From Rotaria sordida (lineage: Eukaryota; Rotifera; Eurotatoria; Philodinida; Philodinidae), in NCBI GenBank assembly GCA_905250125.1, contig CAJNOL010000065.1, forward strand, positions 242,765 through 306,764: a stretch of DNA of 64,000 bases, given 5' to 3'. The notes below the pieces were generated by a model. The model worked only from the letters and a program-made list of their open reading frames with translations. It ran no database searches and was not told where the DNA came from. The position numbers were made by a program, and so were the translations under genes. Below, in pieces: positions 53,013 to 64,000 of this stretch. How positions within the stretch are numbered: the first letter of the stretch is position 1; the number at the start of each line of letters is the position of its first letter.

Positions 53013-54504
53013 AACGATGGTTGAAGTGGGTTAGAGCGTATTTTATTAACCTTGATTCTATTTCAAAATCTCTCGAAACCAAGAAGATTTTAAGAATATT
53101 CATCGAAAATTTCTACTTGCCTTCCAATGCATTACCCTGTATCTCTAATCGTCTTTATGTAAAATTCATTAGATGTATTACTATAGTTATGAAGAACATT
53201 ATTATTGATTAAATTAAACAAAATTAACTAATTGGCTGATGCATATATGAAAAAAAATATAATTCTATTATAAGTGTAAACAATGAAGGTTCATTGCATT
53301 GGTTTTTCTTGATGATTAGAATTAGTTGAAAAAAAAAAGAAAGATGTATAGAGATGTGAATGAATTTGAGTCAACTTTTCAAGATTTTTTTAAGTAGTTT
53401 TTGCTAGAAAGACTATCAAGAATATTAGCCGTTTGATATTGATCGATTCCACTATTCTCAGTAGAATTGATATATCAAGATAGAAATGCACAGCCAAAAT
53501 ATTCTTTGTACAGGATAAACAGTTCTACTTGCCAAAATCTATTGATATACTGTTAAATTTCTAATTAGTAAGAAAGACTAAAGAAAAAAGTTATATAAGT
53601 GTTCATCAATTAATATTTTAAAAATCTACTAAATATATCGATTTATTAATAATCAAGTTGACGAAACATTCTTTCATGATCACATTCTTGTTTCACAAAT
53701 TTCAATGATATATCTGATTTTAGAGTTCGTAAATAGTCATACTAATAAAACTAACTGAACTCATGTAAAAATCGACGAAAATTTAACGAAAAATATTAAC
53801 CTTGAAAACGCATTAAAAACTTGTTTTTAAATGAAGTTTCACAATTTTTTCCATTATAATAGTGTCCTACTTGGGTACAACTTTTCGCAACAGGACTCGG
53901 ATAGCTGTATCTGGTATCCGATTGCAGCTAATCGATCCATAAATAACAACAAAAAAAAAAGGGATCGTCTCAAATTCCACAAAAAAAAAGTAAGTGAATA
54001 AGGATTCACTGGGTGTCTTTCTGCTTCTAAAATCCGATCAACTTAGCTAAGTATACGTTTATTTATTGCTGATGACGCTAGAATGGAACGCAGTATTGAC
54101 ACCAAACGTCATACTTGTGGATACATACCAGAATTCAAAATGAACTGGCCGGCGAGACGTATTCATCCTTTGTACCAAACTTTATACTTGTTGTACGCAA
54201 TGTCACTTATTTAAAAAGTTTTATAATAAAATAACTAATGTGGATTTAAAGTACGATTAACATAATAAATCATAGTAATTGGTTGAACTGATCGTATCTA
54301 TCGTCCACATATAATGTTCTGCAGTGTATGAGCTACGTTCATTAGCATGAGAATATGATTGAGAGAGAAAATGCGTCGAAAGTGAACTATCGTCTAAAGT
54401 AGGAGCTACAAATAACACTTTTATCTAACTCTTCAAGTTTGATTAACAAGTAAATTCATACGAAGCATACGATTTTCTGGACAAAGGGCAATCACATGGA
54501 TTGT

Positions 54505-54775
54505 GCCATTTTTTCGAGCGAAAACTTTTTCGATTTTAACCGTCCAGTTAGATAGCATGCAGTCGAAAATAGTCTCTAAGTAGGAAGAAAAATCGTTTTG
54601 ATACATACAGTTTGGAGAACTTTAAGTATCAAAATTTTTTTCTTCTTCCCTCCCAGACTATTTTCGATTGCACGCTATCTCACTGGGTGATCAAAATCGA
54701 AAAATCTTCACTCAACAATATGGTACACTTCCTATGGATTTATCCCAATAAAAAACTGTGCCATAGGACATTGAA
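54505..54775. repeat. inverted-repeat element with ~105-bp arms and a short loop
   Basis: The left arm (about 54508-54607) and the right arm (about 54630-54735, reverse complement) share TTTTTCGATTTT, AGATAGC-TGCA-TCGAAA, ATAGTCT and TTTTGATAC blocks. The loop is only about 25 bp, so the transcript would fold into a near-continuous hairpin. There is no open frame. Confidence 0.75.
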
Positions 54776-55990
54776 CTATGCGTAATGATCATTGTTGAGA
54801 TCATATACCTTACAACATATTTAGTTTGTTTGTTTATTTGACTCAATCAGTAATTCAACTTACCTCATATTGGTTTTATTTCAATGGTGGCCATCTAGCC
54901 TAATCAAACTCATCATAATATTGATCATTTGCTCCCACATACATCGGTAATTACCCAAGTGATTTTCAAATTCCAGCAAGAAAAATATCTTTGTAAAAAA
55001 AATTTCCTTCAGGGCCAGGCCAGGTCATGAAAAAGTGGCTTGTCTCGAGCGTTCATACATACATGAATGTTTGTTTCATCAGAATTTTTTTCCTGCTCAA
55101 CTCTCAATCCGATCCGGTAAGGTTGCACTTAAACTCAAGCTCTGAGTTGAGCCAGGTGCCGAATATCCGACTCCGGTTGCAGAACACTATTAGAAACAGA
55201 TTAATACATTTTCTTCGTTAAATTTTAACCGATTTTTATATGGAAATAAGATGAATACATATTCTCAGTTTCGAGTCATTTGTTTTTTTTTTGGAATCAT
55301 GTTTGAATAAAACAAGTTTATATGTTGTAAACAATGACTATTTTGATACTTAAAATCAATTAATAGGAACGTTTTTATTCCAGGACGAAAATAGACTCAC
55401 AAGAGAGAATGACCGCTCGCGCCACTCATACACCCATACGCACAATTCACAGCACCAGCAGCACACATACAGGCAGAAAAAAAAGAGAGAACAAAAGAAA
55501 AAGACAAAAAAAAGATGACAATGATGAAAGGCAATCACTTAATGAAATAGTTTGGTCAATCAGAAAAAAAAAAGAAGAAAGAAAACAGAAACAGTGGGAG
55601 ATTCAAGAATAATAAGAAGGAGCAAAAATAAACCACCGGCACGTTTGACGAAAAGAACAACCTTCTTCTTACATGAATAGTGACACAAAAAGATCACAGA
55701 GAAAAAAATAATAATAAACACGACCAGCGTCATCTTTTATATTAGTCGGATCTAACTTAAATAAATCGTACAAGAATTCACCTAATGTAATGAAAAGATA
55801 GAGATGTCTGTTTAACAGAGAAAAGAAAAAGGGAAATAAAACGAAGAAGAAATGAAGTATCTCACCACACAGACACATTCTCTCCTCTCCTACACACACA
55901 CACACATACGCACAGACTTGAAAGTTTTATCTTTCTCTCTCTCCTGGGTTGTTTTCGTTTTTATTTATATATAAATCATAACAAATATGT

Positions 55991-58900
55991 TCAATTATTT
56001 TTGATCTTTCGAATTTCTTTCGTTGCCCATGTAGCTAATGTTTTTGTTTTCATTATTTTTGATCGTTTTCCTTCAGCTAATAATTTATCAATTGGATCTC
56101 TTTCAACATATTGTAACATTTGTTGACCATATGATGTAACAAGATCACCAATAAGACCAATAGCTGAACCAATTATTGAATCAGATTTATTTGGATCACG
56201 TGCTATTGTTTCAATAAATTGTACTATAAATGGTAATTGACCTGTAACTAATTGTAATTCAGCAAGTGCTAATGATGAATCACCAGCTGATGTAGCGGAA
56301 TTACGAAGTCCTTGAATAATACCTGTATATGCAGATAGACAACCTTCACGTAATTCATTTAAATAATCAATCATATCATAATCATTTTTAGAAACTTGTG
56401 CACGACATGCTTGATTAAGTGTATTTAATACATGTTCAAGATATTTTTTAAAATAACCACCAATAGCTAAAGCTATATCACCAAATGTACTTAATATTTG
56501 AGGTTTTACTGAACGATGTAATTTATCATCCTTAAAATATTAGAATAGGAAAAAAAAACAAGTTTTTTTTTTATATTAAATTTTTTATTTACTTACACCA
56601 AGACAATTAAGTAAATGAGTCATTATTTGATCGCAATATGGTGCTAATTTATCAAGTAAAGAACGACTTAAATCACCTACAACACCAACAGCAGCTGCAC
56701 ATATTTGATATTCAGCATGATTATTTAATGCTTCATAAAGAAATGGAAGAACATGATCGATATATTTAATAAAATTCATTCCCAAGACTAAAAAAAACAA
56801 AAAAAAAAGAATGAATAAGATAAGAAATTTAAAACTAGATAATAATATAACCTTCAACAAGAGTTCCAATAGCAACAAGTGCATCTTCTTGTACAGCACT
56901 TGTTTTACCACTATTTGTTTTAAGCATTTGTAATAAAGCTTGCATAATTGGATCAGATATAAGTGGTGCATCATTTGGATGCATTTTTCGAAGTACACTC
57001 TAAATAGAAACAAGATAAAATATCAAAAAAAGTGTTTTTAGATAGATCCCATTGTGGATAAAAGACTTTAAAACTTTCAGCCTAATAGAACGATTTATTC
57101 TCGAGATATGGAATATCGAAAAAAAAAACAAATCATAAATCACAACTAGTCGAGACTATGTCCATCATATAGACACAATTAAGCTATGAATTTTCCGAAA
57201 AGATTTTGTATCCTTAACGTATTACTATGAAGGATACTACCCTTTTACGGTATTTCTTAAATGACTATCGTGGTTACAGAAAAACTGATTTTCGAATTTT
57301 GCACAAACAGCCAAATCTTAATGAGAGTAGTTTCAAGTCTTTTGATTTACTTCTATCCTGATATAAGAACATCACATCTGCTGGTTTATATAAACGATGT
57401 AAAAGATATACTATGATTGTAGCTGTATCTTAGAATAAGAATAGCGACAAGAGTTGAAACTTAACACAATAGACTATTCTCGTTAAGGTCTGTCTCTATA
57501 CGAAACTTGAAAATCAGTTTTTCTGTTACCACAGCATTTATTTAAAAAATACTGTATCTCCGCAACAATAAAATACGGACATAAAATCTCCTTAGGATAT
57601 TCATAAATCATTCTAGTCTACATAACGTACATAGTCTCGACTCAAAAGTGATTTATCAATTGATGGATTCTCTTATCAAGTCCAAAGCCCTCTTTTAGGT
57701 AGAACTCCTTATCAGTGATTATAACCCGAGAAGAACAATGTATGCAGATTAGAACTCGTCGGACTGGTCTGGATCCAAAAATTTTAAATCCGAAGAGCTC
57801 CACAAATTGAACTATATCCGATTGAAAATGGCGTGTAACATTTAGGAATCTTTCCTTATTAGTAGACACTATTGAATATGACAACATAGTCAATCATTTG
57901 ATTTAATTTAAAGATATTAAAAAAAAAAAAATTTTTCTATCTTACTTGAAGTGTTGCACAAAGTAATGATTGAAGATCAGTGATTTGGACTCGATCATTT
58001 GGATTAGCTGTATGACTTTCAGCTGATATAACACGATTTAATCGATCAAGTACAGTTACTGTAGTTTTTTGAACAGTAAAATAACAATCCTAAAAATTAA
58101 GGCAAAAACAAAAAATGAATAGAAAAATTTTTCATTTAATTATTTATACTTTTGGACTATGACGAATCATTTCCATTAAAGCTTCATAAGCAGCATTACG
58201 TAAATTTGATTGATTACCATCCGATCTAGATAAAAAAATTTCATTAAATTAAAATTAATAAAAAAAAAAACTTTCTTCTTTTACCTATCAGTTGTTTCAA
58301 TAAGTTTTTTAACAATTTCATCGAAAAATGGTGATAATAAATATGTAGTTGGTGTATCATCATCATCTGGACATTCTGCATGATCATAAGCAGCACGAGC
58401 TAAACTTGAAAATGACTAAATAAATACAAAAAAACAAAAAACTTTGGCTTTATTATTTTTATTAAATTCTCTTTTCTCATACCCAACAAATATTTGTTGC
58501 TACACGTGGTTCATCTGATAAACGATTAACAAGTGCATTTCCAATAGCTCGAAGTAATTCATCATTCATAACAGCTTGTGAAACAAATTCAAATATACGT
58601 CCAATTGTCCATGCTGTTGTATCACGTACAGCAACATTTGAATCACGTAATAATTCAAGTAAAAATGGTATAGCTTGTTCAGCAATTGGTTTAATACTTG
58701 CAACATCAGGTCCTTCTAACATTGAACCAAATGCCATAACAGCAGCTTCACGATGTCGCCAATTTTCATGTTTTATATTTTCACTTACAAATGGAAATAC
58801 ATATTGAATAATTGTATTTTCAGCACAATTAGCTAATAACATAAGACAAACACCAGCAGCTTTACATGGATTCCAATCATCATCATCATCTGTTTCTTCT

Positions 58901-61392
58901 TGCATAGTTAATCGTTGAAGTAATACAGGTACTAAATATGGTAATGCACCACGTGCATAATAACGACTTGTTCGTTCAGGTTGACGATTTTGTTCTTGAG
59001 CCTAAATAATATAAATATTAAACAAAAAAAATTAAATTTTTTTATCGTACTTCTTGTTGAACTAATTGTAATTCATATTCTTCATCACATACATTTGACC
59101 AAAATTCAATACCTTGTAAAGCTATTTCATCATGTGTAGATCTCATTGCATCCATAGTAATCTAAAAATTAATATTTTGTTTTCAATAAAACAAAAATTA
59201 TTCATAAAATTTTGAACATAAACTTACAGCAAATAATGCTGGTCCCATATAATATTCCATATAATCATAATATAATGTGAGAATTTTAACGAGATTTTGT
59301 AAAGCTGCTACTTGAATCTAAAGTAGAAAATTGTTAGTACAATCTCTACAAGTTTTTAAAATATGAAACTCGATGTAAGTGTTGTTTCTAATCATAGGAA
59401 GATTAGATCGCATTTCACAAAAAACAACAAAGTAAATGTTTTAAGAAGAAAACAAAAATTTTATTTACTTTTAAATTTGTTGATTGTGTGGCTTCGCATA
59501 CAACTTGCATAATATAATGTCGTTCACTCTATTCAAATAAAAATATCATTATTGTTTTCTTTTTCTTTTTTTAAATGGATATATTTAATCTTACATCATT
59601 TTGAAAATTATTCTTTGAAAATTCCAATGAATTAAGCATAGCTGTTGTAGCTGCAAGTCGAACATTATCATTGGTTTCTTCTTTACGCATACCATATACA
59701 AGTGCAGTCAATATAACATTACTCTGAGGTACAAGTACATTTGAATCCTAAGAAAAGAAAAACAAACAAAAATTTTTATTTCTAAAAATAGATAAAGAAA
59801 TAAAATTTACAATATCTTGACATATATAACCAAGTGTTTCCAAGCTTGCTTCACGAATATTATCAGGTCTTCCGACCGTTGTAACATTGGCAACCAATCG
59901 TTCTATAATATGACATACATATTACAAAAGATCGATGAAAATTTCAATAAAAAGAATTTACCGATTAAATCTCGCCATTGACCACGTGGTAATTCAGCAC
60001 AAGCTATATAACCAACACATTGAGCTGCTTGTGATGGTTTCGTTGTTTCAGTACCGAGAGCATTGAAACACTGAATAATAACAGAAAATTAAAATAAATA
60101 TGAAGAGAGATAAAAAAAAAACACATTGAAATTTTACATTATTTTTGACATGATTTCTGACATCTTCTGGTATAAGAAGCCATCGTTCTTGAAAAGCTTT
60201 TATATCATCGCGTGAATAAAGTGCATTTTTAAGTTGTAGTGCTAGAAAAAAAATTCAAAAGTTTACATATCGCAACAAAAAAAATCATTTTATTTCAAAC
60301 AACATTAGAACTATATTGATATTATTTTAAATAAGAAAATCTTCATAAGATTTCTATTATGCGTTTATTAAAGAAAACATATTAATTTTAATAGAATAGA
60401 ATATATGCAACGGATGGTTGAAATGTTTTTAAACAAGATGTTTGTATTCTTTTGATCTGCTTGAAAGCATTCGCAGACCCGAATTTAAATATGAGTTTAG
60501 AAATGTTGTGTTTATTTTTATTGAACTTTTTGAAAGAACTAAACAATTATTTTTAATAATGATCCAACAGATTTTTATTTATTCTCTATAAGTCCTTTTT
60601 TTCGAATATGTGAAAACTTGTCGAAGTCGGTCGTTTTCTAGAATGGAACTTCTTCGTAAAATGAGACATTAAATTAAGCTGTAGCTTTTATTTTCATCGT
60701 TGACGTCATTCAATGCAATTGTCCAGGCCTACAAATGAGTTGGTTGATAGAATATTTCATGCCTGGATTATCTCATTTTATTTTTATAGTTTCTGAATGT
60801 TTTACTGTATCTGTATATAATCGTCTATACCGTATTCTCGAAAGAACTTCAAGTCGGCAACGACGAGATAACTCAGTTATGAAACATGCTGTCAACAAAT
60901 TCATTTGTACTATTGCTTAATTCTATTGAAAGACGTATATTCTTCAATGAAGTAAATTGTCATTCGTAATACACTACACTACACTAAAGTACTTAAGTCA
61001 TTCTTGTAATTAACATTCATTTGAGATCAATGGGATTGGTCAAAAGTGAACCAATACTTCTGTCAATGATATATGAAAACTATAATATGATTACCTGCTT
61101 GTGTACGTGCTGTTGGATTATTTGTGGCGGTATTTAAAATATCGGAAAGTTGTATTAAAAGTTGAGGCTAAAAACATAAAAATTAAAATAAGTATATTAA
61201 CTTAAATAAACATACCAAATTTTGTTCAGCTGCTCTAGCAAGAAAATTTCGTGCATTCTCCAAATCAGCTTGTGCTATAATAAATTTAAATATATTCATT
61301 TTCTTTCTTTTTTTTTTTTAGAATTCTAAATCTCAATACTTACATCCAGTGACTGTTCGATCAAGAATATGGATGAGTTCTTGTGCGGACAT
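55991..61392 (-). CDS. KPNB1: importin subunit beta-1 (karyopherin beta-1)
   Basis: Seventeen minus-strand exons splice in frame to 882 residues; human KPNB1 has 876. Exons: 61392-61344, 61274-61216, 61167-61095, 60241-60138, 60070-59962, 59902-59811, 59747-59595, 59528-59469, 59317-59228, 59161-59051, 59001-58483, 58415-58285, 58225-58150, 58089-57946, 56999-56852, 56787-56597, 56530-55991. The product is a HEAT-repeat solenoid with importin hallmarks: [23 protein letters not shown], the acidic loop [54 protein letters not shown] and the C-terminal [16 protein letters not shown]. It carries cargo, alone or with importin alpha, through nuclear pores and is released by Ran-GTP. Most introns are 50-90 nt. 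Introns 3 (853 nt) and 14 (946 nt) are enlarged by inverted-repeat elements. Confidence 0.96.
57130..57665. repeat. foldback element, copy 2, in KPNB1 intron 14
   Basis: The left arm (from ATCATAAATCACAACTAGTC at about 57133) and the reverse complement of the right arm (from ATTGATAAATCACTTTTGAG near 57662) share GTCGAGACTATGT, TATGAAT-TTCC, ACAGAAAAACTGATTTTC and other blocks over about 190 bp. The right side also contains TCTCGTTAAGGTCTGTCTCT, nearly identical to 25770-25795 in copy 1. Confidence 0.75.
60405..60715. repeat. diverged copy of the 8695-9580 TIR element in KPNB1 intron 3
   Basis: Reading left to right, AACAAGATGTTTGTATTCTT, GAAATGTTGTGT, GAACTTTTTGAAAGA, AATTATTTTTAA and GCTGTAGCTTTTA occur in the same order as in the reverse complement of 9290-9580. 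It looks like a truncated relative that lacks the other half. Confidence 0.7.
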
Positions 61393-61563
61393 CGCACTTA
61401 TTTAATTAAAAAGAAAAAAAAATTTAAAATTCAATCTAGAAATATAATTCAAAAGATGAAACAGTTAACATGCTCTCTCTTTTTTTTTGTTAATTATTTT
61501 CTTTATTTCTTTTGTGTTTTTTTTAATCTCTCTCTTTTATATTAAAATGAGCAAAAACAATGT
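61393..61563 (-). promoter_or_regulatory. short RPS13-KPNB1 spacer with polyadenylation signal and pyrimidine tract
   Basis: Only 171 bp separate the RPS13 stop from the downstream KPNB1 start on the same strand. Read on the minus strand, it contains AATAAA (about 61507-61502) for RPS13. Just before the KPNB1 ATG it has TTTTTTTTTCTTTTTAATT followed by AAATAAG, which resembles a splice acceptor five bases ahead of the start codon. A 5'-leader intron or spliced-leader addition site is possible. Confidence 0.45.
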
Positions 61564-62210
61564 TTAAGCAAGAAGAGCAGCGGCTGTTGATGATTCATAT
61601 TTCCATGTTGGTGGTAAAACTTTTTTTGTTTTATAATATCGTGCCAAACGATGAATACGACTTTCAACAAGAATTAAACGAAATTTGGAATCTTTATCTT
61701 TACGATTACGTTCCAAATGTTTACGAATAGCAACAGCTTTTTTTATTAAATGATGTAAATCTTCGGGTTTACTTGGTGCAAGACCTTTGGCTTTCATGAT
61801 ACGTAAAATTTTATTTCCAGTTACAAAACGTGTTTGAGCAACACCATGTGAATCACGAAGAATTACACCTAAGAAAAGAAATTTTAATTGTTTGTTTTAA
61901 AAGAAAAAAAAAAGTGAAGAGAGGGAAAATTTATTACCAATTTGTGATGGTGTTAAACCTTTTTTAGCTAATTTGCAAATTTGATCAACAACATCTTCGG
62001 ATGTTAATTTAAGCCACTGATTACAAACAAAAAAGAAAAAAACAATAAATGACATTTAGAATTTATCTTCGAAAATTTACTTACTGATGGAACAGTTCGT
62101 TTATAGGGTAAAGCAGAATCTGAAATACCCTTGCTAAATAAAAGATTTTAATTAAATTTAAAAAAATAAATGAAGCAAAATATATACCCAGGAGCATGCA
62201 TACGACCCAT
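61564..62210 (-). CDS. RPS13: 40S ribosomal protein S13 (uS15)
   Basis: Four minus-strand exons (62210-62188, 62133-62085, 62016-61938, 61868-61564) join in frame to exactly 151 residues, the standard eukaryotic length. The N-terminus [20 protein letters not shown], the middle [20 protein letters not shown] and the conserved [10 protein letters not shown] block with a short Ala/Leu-rich tail match RPS13 throughout. It is a structural component of the small ribosomal subunit, contacting 18S rRNA at an intersubunit bridge. Introns are 54-69 nt. Upstream of the ATG the minus strand has CTATCTTTTTAG followed by ATTTCG, a possible acceptor of a 5'-UTR intron or spliced leader. Confidence 0.97.
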
Positions 62211-63645
62211 GGTGATAGTTTTATCTTACGAACGAATCGAAATCTAAAAAGATAGACAAAAAAAATGTATGAATTGTTAGTCAAAAATGGACATGAATGG
62301 TTATTTCTTTAAAAGAAATAAATAAATAATATGGCCCTATTGAATTCACTTGGACCTCCGATAGGAAAAATTTCAAACATAAAAATTTTCTTAACACTTT
62401 TCTAATAAAAATAATCCAAAGAAAAGATTTTTTCATATAGAAATTAATTTTATTTTTATATAAAATTATATTAAAGTTAATTTTTATTGGAGAAAATAAA
62501 TAACCAATAGATTTTGTTTTCAATGATTTGTTGTTTGTCAATATTGGAATGAAAAAAAAGGCTTTTGTTCTTTTGAAAATATGGAAGATTCATTTACTAT
62601 TGGTTCCTAAGTTTTAGAAGTGTTTTTAGAAATAATCTTTTCTTTTAGATTGTTTAGAATTATCAATAACTATCGAAGGTAGAAGATTTAATAGTTTACA
62701 AGATCAATACTTCTGTTATTATTAAGACATAATATTGAATAATAAGCTACATTCTAGGCTTTTTTTTTAAGCATATTTTATTTCAATTAAAATATGGTAA
62801 TAAATTTCCTTGATTTGTCTATTTCATAAATATCTTTTATGTGAGAAAGAAACTCATGCATTTTATAAGATATACATATTATAGGAATAATGAATATTAG
62901 AAAAAAAAACTTGATTATTATTTATATTCCTTAGTATAATATTGATTATTTATTTAATTGAAATATTTAATAATGTAGTACACTATATCCTTATCATCTG
63001 TATCTATTATATCTTGTTGTTTTAAATATTTTATTTTTGATTGGATTGTTTTTTTTTTACTTTTTATATACTAGTTGATTAATCATTTAAAATTCTTTAT
63101 ATGATATTCCTCCCTGATGTTTAGATTTTAGTTTTAATATAATAAGATCTGTTAATGACAAAGAACATTAACAGGTGTTCTGTCTAATATAATACTTTAA
63201 TGCAATTATAAATCATGTCTATATATACAATATCTTGAATTTAATATTGAATAGACTATGTTACCGACCCATTTATATATTACATATATCACGTCAATCT
63301 TGTTTCTCCTGCCCTTTCTTTTTATAATCATTAGTGTAACATAGAAGACATTAAGTATTAACTATGTTGCATATTTTTCAAAGATTATTGTTTATGATAT
63401 GCTTGAATAAATTGCATATCGTTTTTTATTATCTAGAATTCAAAAAAATATCGATCATATATATTTGCCTATATGATACAATATATTATCATAAATGATG
63501 TAATGAATATTGATAGAGTTATAGATTTATATGAAATAAAAAAAAGTTTTGTATCTTAGAAAAGATCAAGGTGATAGAAAGGATAATATAATAAATTCGT
63601 TTCTTTTTTTTTTGAAGGTATTTTTAAAAGTAACAATTATTCGTC
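62211..63645. other. divergent intergenic region between RPS13 and the RGG-protein gene
   Basis: Very AT-rich, with no coding sequence recognised. It lies between two outward-facing genes, so it should contain both promoters. A possible acceptor (TTTTTGAAG) precedes the + strand start at 63646. Confidence 0.6.
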
Positions 63646-64000
63646 ATGTCGTCACATCATCGCTCCGGTGGTCCTCCTTCGTTGATGGACGATGTGCCTG
63701 ATTTTGTATGTTTTAATTATCAATTATTCGATAGGAAAGATTAACTTTTTTAAAATTTATTTAGGATCGTAGTTTACATTCACATCGTTTCGAAGGCGGA
63801 AGAGGTGGCCGAGGTCGTGGTGGTGGAATGCGAGGAAGAGGTGGTGGTGATGGAGGTGGAATGAGAGGAAGAGGCGGTGGTGATGGTGGTTTTGGTCCTC
63901 GAGGTGGTTCTCGTGGTGGACGTGGCGATTTTCATCAACGCGACCGTTTTAATAATAATAATTTTAATCGATCTTATGATGAACAACGTGGGGGTGGCGA
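63646..64000 (+). CDS. RGG/RG-box RNA-binding-type protein, 5' part
   Basis: Exon 1 (63646-63705; MSSHHRSGGPPSLMDDVPDF) splices with donor GTATGT and acceptor TTATTTAG to exon 2 from 63765, which runs off the window in frame. Exon 2 is a Gly/Arg-rich segment (FEGGRGGRGRGGGMRGRGGG, then DGGFGPRGGSRGGRGDF) followed by an Asn/Arg stretch. RGG boxes bind RNA and are methylated by PRMT1-type enzymes, and proteins with them are usually nuclear or granule-associated. The folded domain that would name the family (for example an RRM or helicase core) is outside the window, so no gene symbol is given. A minus-strand open frame over the same bases is a mirror of the GGC/GGT repeats. Confidence 0.8.

Larger units (their letters stand above)
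50827..55990. other. long non-coding stretch between nAChR and importin beta genes
   Basis: I see no gene in about 5.2 kb. It contains an (AAT)n microsatellite near 50960-50997, a short hairpin pair (52852-53012), a longer inverted repeat (about 54505-54775) and purine-rich low-complexity DNA at 55430-55620 and 55860-55950 (ACAC, CTCT tracts). The nAChR promoter should lie in the first few hundred bases. Confidence 0.6.

Noticed and set aside
61869..62187. snoRNA hosted in RPS13 introns
   Set aside because: Vertebrate RPS13 introns host snoRNAs, but here the introns are only 54-69 nt and show no clear C/D boxes with terminal stems.
63780..63986. Thr/Ser-rich minus-strand frame at the right edge
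   Set aside because: It is the mirror of the Gly/Arg-rich codons of the RGG protein on the plus strand.

Overview
This is an AT-rich window of animal (metazoan) nuclear DNA. Genes are split by many short introns (often 50-80 nt, GT...AG) and recognisable animal proteins are encoded on both strands. Low G+C, compact introns, small inverted-repeat elements and the gene content fit a small invertebrate. A rotifer, perhaps a bdelloid, is my best guess, but nothing here proves it. All exon models were joined by eye from splice sites, reading frame and family knowledge; no search was run.

Layout. 1-2295: non-coding DNA with a duplicated assembly gap and a possible transposase relic. 2296-3023 (-): CHMP1 (ESCRT-III). 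3024-8191: non-coding, with a complete non-autonomous hAT element that has an 8-bp target duplication and a MULE/FLYWCH-type transposase relic. 8192-9847 (+): a Cys/Asn-rich protein whose only intron is mostly a terminal-inverted-repeat element. 10102-10967 (-): a polyQ protein with one EF-hand split by an intron. 10968-15307: non-coding. 15308-18127 (-): EMC10, head-to-head with RNF121 (18283-19650, +) across 155 bp. 19903-20980: a 1.1-kb long-armed palindrome. 21252-21769 (+): a small SUPT7L/Bromo_TP-like protein. 23166-41456 (+): a giant 4,674-residue RNF213/mysterin-like ATPase and candidate ubiquitin ligase in seven exons. 41622-46094 (-): a reeler-DOMON-cytochrome b561 protein (FRRS1-like). 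47816-50826 (-): a nicotinic acetylcholine receptor alpha-type subunit. 50827-55990: non-coding with hairpins. 55991-61392 (-): importin beta-1. 61564-62210 (-): ribosomal protein S13. 63646-64000 (+): 5' part of an RGG-box protein.

Most genes are unrelated housekeeping or membrane genes lying side by side. Points of note are the EMC10/RNF121 divergent pair (both ER or Golgi membrane quality control), the tightly spaced RPS13-KPNB1 tandem pair, and the convergent RNF213-like/FRRS1-like ends 165 bp apart.

The most unusual content is: (1) the RNF213-like gene, which keeps two complete AAA+ Walker modules and an RZ-type zinc finger but has no recognisable RING, has Cys where the RZ finger usually has His, and carries an extra zinc-ribbon-like motif; and (2) several families of short inverted-repeat or foldback elements that recur in introns and intergenic DNA of this window.
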